Positions 60,063-64,000 of a stretch of DNA of 64,000 bases are shown in pieces. This DNA comes from a virus. A program made the translations under genes and the position numbers. The first letter of the stretch is position 1. The number at the start of each line of letters is the position of its first letter. The notes below the pieces were generated by a model. It saw only the letters and a list, made by a program, of their open reading frames with translations. It had not been told where the DNA came from and ran no database searches. The stretch lies in the IMG/VR virus record IMGVR_UViG_3300044797_000185, positions 1 through 64,000 of that record; one strand, written 5' to 3'.

Positions 60063-60518
60063 ATGAACTTACAAGATATTTTAAATTTAATTTTAGGTTT
60101 TTTTACTTCTACAGGAAGTGCTCCTTCACCTGTTGCCCCCCTACAAAAAATGATTACAATAAAAAGAAATGATACTTCCCCCGCTGGTATTTTTGGAAGT
60201 ATTTCTTTAAGTTGGGATTCATGGACTGGGGTATCACTTGAAAATATTTCCTTAGCTATTCCTACAGGAATTTATTCTCTTGTGTGGCATGTAAGTCCAC
60301 ATCTTGGCAATGCTACTGTTCCTATGCTCGTCGATGTTGTTGGTCGTACAGAAATTCTTCTTCATTGGGGGAATGTTGAAAGTTGCTCAGAGGGTTGTAT
60401 TCTCTGTGGTACTATTCGTGACGGAGATGCTATTGATACCACACAAGCAGCTTGTAAAATACTTTTTGCAAAAATTGATGCTGTTGGAATAGAAAACGTA
60501 AAAATTACCGTCGAATAG
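60063..60518 (+). CDS. DUF5675-like protein, 151 aa
   Basis: N-terminal hydrophobic segment (DILNLILGFF) followed by a Pro-rich linker and a domain with PTGIYSLVW, LLHWGNVESCSEGCILCG. The HxGN...S.GCI pattern is that of DUF5675, which resembles the catalytic motif of L,D-transpeptidases, so a peptidoglycan role is possible. It follows the papain-like gene by three bases. Assignment by motif; activity unproven. Confidence 0.65.
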   Translation: MNLQDILNLILGFFTSTGSAPSPVAPLQKMITIKRNDTSPAGIFGSISLSWDSWTGVSLENISLAIPTGIYSLVWHVSPHLGNATVPMLVDVVGRTEILLHWGNVESCSEGCILCGTIRDGDAIDTTQAACKILFAKIDAVGIENVKITVE

Positions 60519-60541
60519 ATACTTACCTACCTTAATAAACC

Positions 60542-60570
60542 TTGACAAAGTAATTTCTTTCTGCTATACT
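60542..60570 (+). promoter_or_regulatory. sigma70 promoter, leaderless
   Basis: Perfect TTGACA, 17 bases ending TGC, TATACT at 60565-60570. The ATG of the next gene is six bases on, with no ribosome site. Confidence 0.85.
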
Positions 60571-60576
60571 CTTCCT

Positions 60577-60933
60577 ATGAATCCTCCAAATCTTTTATGT
60601 ATATCGTGTGAAAATCAACTTTTTCAAGTTGGTCTGTTGCTTACTACACAAATTGGACCCTTTGTTTGCTGTGATGTATGCAGAGCACTTTACTATATTG
60701 ATGTTGTTGTAAAACCTGATAATACCTCTTTGATTGTAATTCAACCAACAAGAATGCCTCCTGAAGAAGAGTTTGATATTATTCGTCATTCAATTTCTAG
60801 TACTCCATTAAAAGAATGTTTATTACCTCCAAAAGAAAGATCTACACCAGTTCAACCACAGGATTTAAAATCAGTAATTACTTCTTCAGTTACTCCCTCA
60901 GATCTGATTAGGCGGTTACATGATTCTAAATAA
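60577..60933 (+). CDS. Cys-rich protein, 118 aa
   Basis: CISC near the N-terminus and CCDVC at about 31-35 form a zinc ribbon. A long Pro/Ser-rich tail follows (TPLKECLLPPKERSTPVQPQ) and ends in a short helix. First gene of a promoter-driven operon; overlaps the next gene by 14 bases. Not related to NLEYLE proteins beyond metal binding. Confidence 0.65.
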   Translation: MNPPNLLCISCENQLFQVGLLLTTQIGPFVCCDVCRALYYIDVVVKPDNTSLIVIQPTRMPPEEEFDIIRHSISSTPLKECLLPPKERSTPVQPQDLKSVITSSVTPSDLIRRLHDSK

Positions 60934-61240
60934 TCTCAAATGCCATGTTTGCGAAACAAAGAAAGATCATAAATTTTCTCAATGCTTGAGTTCTGATTGC
61001 CAGTGTCAATGCGTGAAAGAAATTTATACAATGAGTCCGAATGCACAGGAAGATAAAATTACACAAGAGCATCCTTTGTTTTTGAATGTCTCCCCTCCTG
61101 AAGTAATAAAGTTGCGAAATAGGGATGGAGAGATTGCTAAATTTAACAAGATTGATAAGACAAGATGGATAGACGAAACAAAAGAAGATAAACGAAAAAA
61201 GAAAAGTAACGGTTTAGATTATTGGGGCGATAAGATATAA
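60920..61240 (+). CDS. Cys-rich protein distantly like the NLEYLE family, 106 aa
   Basis: CHVCETKKDHKFSQC, then CQCQC, as in the family's Cys/His module, but the NLEYLE ending is replaced by a charged tail (RWIDETKEDKRKKKSNGLDYW). It may be a diverged relative with a nucleic-acid binding tail. Overlaps the preceding gene. Confidence 0.6.
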   Translation: MILNNLKCHVCETKKDHKFSQCLSSDCQCQCVKEIYTMSPNAQEDKITQEHPLFLNVSPPEVIKLRNRDGEIAKFNKIDKTRWIDETKEDKRKKKSNGLDYWGDKI

Positions 61241-61243
61241 AGA

Positions 61244-62020
61244 ATGATTTTTTTAAAAAATTCGGAGCATATAGAGTCAATTAAGAAAGCTGGAACAATC
61301 TTATCGGATTGTCTCAGCTTTTTGTCATTACAGGTCAAACCTGGAGTAACAGGTTTGCAGCTTGATAAGTTGGCTGAAGATTTTATTAGGGCTCAAGGAG
61401 GAATTCCTACTTGCCTTAATTATAGAGGTTTTCCCAATAGCGTTTGTATTTCTGTTAATTCAGGAGCTGTTCATTGTATTCCTAATAATAAAACTATTAA
61501 AGAAGGGGATGTTGTAAAATTGGATTTAGTAGTTAACTATAAAGGATGGAATGCTGATAGTGCACTCACAGTTCTTGTGCCCCCTGTCCAATCTGAGGTA
61601 AGAAAGCTTGCAGAAACGACTTACACAGCAATGCTATTGGGGGTAGGACAGGCGATTGAAGGAAATAGGGTCTCAGATATCTCTAAAGCTATTTATGAGG
61701 CTAGAAACGAATTTGGCGTAATTAAGGAGTTTTGTGGACATGGAATTGGACGAGATATTCATGAAGCTCCACAAATAAGTAATGTTTCTACTAAAAAAGA
61801 GAAGGATGATTTACTTGTAGCTGGCATGGTATTATGCATTGAGCCAATTATGTGTATTGGAGATCCTTCTATATTTTATGATCCTAAGCAATGGGATACC
61901 TGGGTATTATCAGGAAATATAGTTTCGCACTGGGAACATACCGTTTTAATTAAACCTAATGGAGAATTACCTGAAATTTTAACTTTGAGAAAGGAGGAAA
62001 AACAAAATGGCTGTTTATAA
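61244..62020 (+). CDS. map: methionine aminopeptidase type I
   Basis: 258 aa, the normal length. The pita-bread fold's ligands are all present: His77 (GAVHCIP), Asp94 (KLDLVV), Asp105 (WNADSA), His166 (GHGIGRDIH), Glu200 (CIEPIM) and Glu231 (HWEHTV). It would remove the N-terminal Met of nascent proteins whose second residue is small. Phage-borne versions are rare. The neighbours are Cys-rich proteins and an HNH gene, all in one operon behind the 60542 promoter. Ribosome site is weak; its end overlaps the next start. Confidence 0.92.
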   Translation: MIFLKNSEHIESIKKAGTILSDCLSFLSLQVKPGVTGLQLDKLAEDFIRAQGGIPTCLNYRGFPNSVCISVNSGAVHCIPNNKTIKEGDVVKLDLVVNYKGWNADSALTVLVPPVQSEVRKLAETTYTAMLLGVGQAIEGNRVSDISKAIYEARNEFGVIKEFCGHGIGRDIHEAPQISNVSTKKEKDDLLVAGMVLCIEPIMCIGDPSIFYDPKQWDTWVLSGNIVSHWEHTVLIKPNGELPEILTLRKEEKQNGCL

Positions 62021-62741
62021 AGCTAGACAATTTTGCCCACTGGGGCATAATAAAATTATTGAAGGCAAATTTGAGAATGGACATTGTATAGCTTGTTCTA
62101 AGCTTCCTAAAAAACAGATTTGCATACATGGGATTGATACATTCATTTGTGGAAGAACTGGCAGGGCATGTAATGAATGCAGAAGAATTGCTGATAGAAA
62201 AACTAGGCAGTTTTGCCCCAGAGGACATGATACTTTTGTAACTGGAAGAAATAAGAGAAATAGAAGATGTCTTGCCTGTGCGAATTTTCCAGGTAAACAA
62301 TTTTGTGTTCATGGGCATAATACTTGGGTAACAGGTCGTTATGGAAAACATTGTAAAGTTTGTATAGATATAAAGAATAGAAAGTATGAAAGAATTCAAA
62401 GAAAAATAAATATTAATTTTAGAGTAGCTTGTGCTTTGAGAAATCGTCTTTATTCTGCTTTAAGAGGAAATTGGAAAACTGGTTCTGCAATTAAGGATTT
62501 AGGCTGCTCTATGGATTTTTTGATCGCTTATTTGCAGGAGCAATTCTATGCTGATATGACATGGGACAATTGGGGAACTTATTGGGAGATTGATCATATT
62601 GGAGAATTAGCTGATTTTGACTTATCTAAACGAAGCCAATTGTTAAAGGCAGTTAATTATACAAATTTAAGACCCTTAACAAAACCAGATCATTGGAAGA
62701 AGTCAGCCCAAGCTAAAAGAGATCGGAAAAATAAGTCTTGA
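62007..62741 (+). CDS. HNH endonuclease with repeated Cys/His finger units
   Basis: 244 aa. Three or four repeats of FCPxGHxxFxxGR...C..C (at about residues 9-34, 38-58, 68-92, 98-115) form a finger array for DNA recognition. C-terminal HNH core: MTWDNWGTYWEIDHIGELADF and TNLRPLTKPDHWKKSA. It shares this core with the gene at 41086. A very strong AAGGAGG site inside the aminopeptidase gene. Inserted in the operon as a mobile gene. Confidence 0.83.
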   Translation: MAVYKARQFCPLGHNKIIEGKFENGHCIACSKLPKKQICIHGIDTFICGRTGRACNECRRIADRKTRQFCPRGHDTFVTGRNKRNRRCLACANFPGKQFCVHGHNTWVTGRYGKHCKVCIDIKNRKYERIQRKININFRVACALRNRLYSALRGNWKTGSAIKDLGCSMDFLIAYLQEQFYADMTWDNWGTYWEIDHIGELADFDLSKRSQLLKAVNYTNLRPLTKPDHWKKSAQAKRDRKNKS

Positions 62742-62766
62742 CAAAGTTATCTACTTGTGTTATAAT
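62738..62766 (+). promoter_or_regulatory. sigma70 promoter overlapping a stop codon
   Basis: TTGACA at 62738-62743 overlaps the TGA stop of the endonuclease; 17 bases ending TGT, then TATAAT. The ATG used is at 62801 after AAGGGAGA. Confidence 0.88.
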
Positions 62767-62800
62767 AATAGTGTAGCAAATGAAATTAAGGGAGATTATA

Positions 62801-63451
62801 ATGGAACTTTCAAGATTTTACTTTCGCTGTACTTGGTGTGAACGTGTAGTATCTGTAAATTGTTCTTCTGAAGAAGTTAACGCAGTTATTAAGGCTCCTT
62901 GTCCTCTTTGCAATGAAGTGGCATTACGAGTAATGGGTCGTGTTGAGAAATCTAATATTGTTCGAACATCTGTTAAATCTGCATGTGACGAGAGGTGTAC
63001 AAACGCTCAGGGACCGCATTGTTCCTGCGAGTGCAGCCAAGTCAACCACGGAACAAAAAAGCTTATTTCGTTTGACAAAATTGTAGGTAAGCTTTCAGTT
63101 GTGAATGCTGAAATGCTTAATAATAACGAGGCATATCTTCAGAGGATTAAGAGAATGGCTGAAGCTAAAAATAAAATTAAAGTTAATGTCATTGCCTTTT
63201 TGACTTGGAAAAATAAGAAGATTTTAGATTGGTTAAAACAACCTGGAAATTCTTCTTGGCGACTTGCTTATGAAGAATATCATGCATATCAGGTGTATAA
63301 GAAAACTCTTGAAAGAATAGATAAAATTGAAGATTTAAAAAGTATTCAAAAGAAGATTAATTCCCTTACAGGTCTTATTAAAAAAATTGGGTCCAATCTG
63401 GAATATTTAGAAGCTATTTTTGATAAGAAACAGGAACAGGTAAAAGTATAA
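62801..63451 (+). CDS. Cys-rich helical protein with NLEYLE ending, 216 aa
   Basis: Start at 62801 follows AAGGGAG; an ATG at 62780 is upstream of that site. CTWC and CPLC form one zinc ribbon; a second Cys cluster CDERCTNAQGPHCSCECS follows. The rest is a helical bundle (MLNNNEAYLQRIKRMAEAKN) and the last 20 residues contain SNLEYLEAIFDKK, the small-family signature on a larger protein. Own strong promoter. Confidence 0.72.
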   Translation: MELSRFYFRCTWCERVVSVNCSSEEVNAVIKAPCPLCNEVALRVMGRVEKSNIVRTSVKSACDERCTNAQGPHCSCECSQVNHGTKKLISFDKIVGKLSVVNAEMLNNNEAYLQRIKRMAEAKNKIKVNVIAFLTWKNKKILDWLKQPGNSSWRLAYEEYHAYQVYKKTLERIDKIEDLKSIQKKINSLTGLIKKIGSNLEYLEAIFDKKQEQVKV

Positions 63452-63482
63452 TAAAAATTGGTTCTATTGAAAGTACTCTTAC

Positions 63483-63526
63483 AGCCTATTTATAAAGTAG
63501 ATAAGTATAAATAAAATAAATAGGCT
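63483..63526 (+). other. 11-bp inverted repeat, loop of 22
   Basis: AGCCTATTTAT pairs exactly with ATAAATAGGCT. The loop holds TATAAATA (63506-63513), a late-promoter-like octamer. It stands before the HNH gene. Either a transcript-end hairpin or a promoter in a stem-loop. Confidence 0.5.
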
Positions 63527-63555
63527 TAAAAAGCATAATTTCAAGGAGAATTAAA

Positions 63556-64000
63556 ATGAAAATAGATTTTATGGAAATACCTTTAAAAAATAATAAAAAA
63601 GCAATTGTAGATGCAGAAGATTATCCACGTCTTATTAAATTTAGATGGTGGTTATTTAAAAATAACTGTATTGCTACAGGTATTGGTAGTAAAAAATTAA
63701 AAACAAGAAAAAATGTTCCTCTATCTCATATGGTATTGAATCTTGTTGGAGGATCAAAAAAAGATGTTTCTTACATTGATGGAAATTTCCTAAATAATAG
63801 AAAATCAAATTTAATTGTAAAAAGTTCTCGAACAAAGCTTATTGGAAAAAAATTTGGCAGATTATTGGTTATTTCATTTCATCATTATGATTCAAAATAT
63901 AGAGTTCTTCATTGGGAATGTAAATGTGATTGTGGAAATACAACAGTAGTTCCTACTACAAGTCTTCAACGTAAGGAAAGACCAAGTATCTCTTGTGGGT
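63556..64000 (+). CDS. AP2/HNH-type homing protein, 3' end outside window
   Basis: 148 residues visible and the frame is open at the right edge. AIVDAEDYPRLIKFRWWLFK and VPLSHMVLNLVGGSKKD match the AP2/HNH phage family, but where most have VDHINGN this has SYIDGN, so the catalytic His is missing from the first HNH motif. A zinc ribbon (WECKCDCGN) follows as in the gene at 41086. AAGGAG site. Possibly a DNA-binding remnant. Confidence 0.72.
   Translation, partial: MKIDFMEIPLKNNKKAIVDAEDYPRLIKFRWWLFKNNCIATGIGSKKLKTRKNVPLSHMVLNLVGGSKKDVSYIDGNFLNNRKSNLIVKSSRTKLIGKKFGRLLVISFHHYDSKYRVLHWECKCDCGNTTVVPTTSLQRKERPSISCG

Noticed and set aside
63506-63513. T4-type late promoter TATAAATA
   Set aside because: Only one match in very A/T-rich DNA, inside a hairpin loop, and not repeated before other late genes.
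1-64000. Alternative genetic code with reassigned stop
   Set aside because: TAA, TAG and TGA all end well-formed genes (for example 1015 TGA, 5231 TAG, 3603 TAA), so the standard bacterial code fits.

Overview
This window is a stretch of a bacteriophage genome with a contractile tail (myovirus type). Every gene I can support is on the + strand. The DNA is A/T-rich by eye. The order is that of a virion-assembly module: large terminase (cut by the left edge), portal, head genes, prohead protease/scaffold, decoration protein and major capsid protein, then neck, tail terminator, sheath, tube, frameshifted tail chaperones, tape measure, baseplate hub, spike, gp25-like, J-like and wedge proteins, and fibres. 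Such a long late module with many small accessory genes suggests a large phage. Host-type promoters (TTGACA, 17 bases, TATACT), Shine-Dalgarno sites, a lipoprotein signal peptide and bacterial-type tRNAs point to a bacterial host. I cannot name it.

Layout. 1-7.0 kb: terminase end, portal, a trypsin-like lipoprotein, a run of tiny Cys/His proteins and a putative minor head protein. 7.1-13.1 kb: GIY-YIG endonuclease, a 1207-residue protease/scaffold, decoration protein, major capsid protein. 13.1-15.0 kb: second GIY-YIG gene, two tiny Cys-rich proteins, tRNA-Ala, tRNA-Asn, an initiator-like tRNA-Met and over 600 bases of structured non-coding DNA. 15.0-34.1 kb: fibre and appendage genes rich in glycine, Ig-like, FN3 and Kelch repeats, interrupted by a YiiX-like hydrolase candidate and a small membrane-protein operon. 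34.1-44.5 kb: GIY-YIG gene, neck, terminator, sheath, tube, chaperones, HNH gene, tape measure. 44.5-58.6 kb: baseplate and fibres. 58.7-64 kb: HNH genes, a papain-like protease, a DUF5675-like protein, Cys-rich small proteins and a methionine aminopeptidase.

The features that stand out: (i) four ice-binding-like (DUF3494) beta-solenoid domains are embedded in virion proteins, one of them the tail sheath, and share exact DNA blocks with each other; (ii) a second small cassette is spread through neck, sheath and baseplate proteins; (iii) a family of at least nine tiny Cys/His proteins ends in an Asn-Leu-x-Tyr-Leu-Glu motif; (iv) several sigma70-type promoters lie so close to ATG codons that the messages should be leaderless, in a genome that also carries an initiator-like tRNA and a methionine aminopeptidase; (v) a homing endonuclease gene sits in frame with a neck-like gene, separated only by one TAA. 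All functional names rest on reading motifs and gene order; no database search was run.
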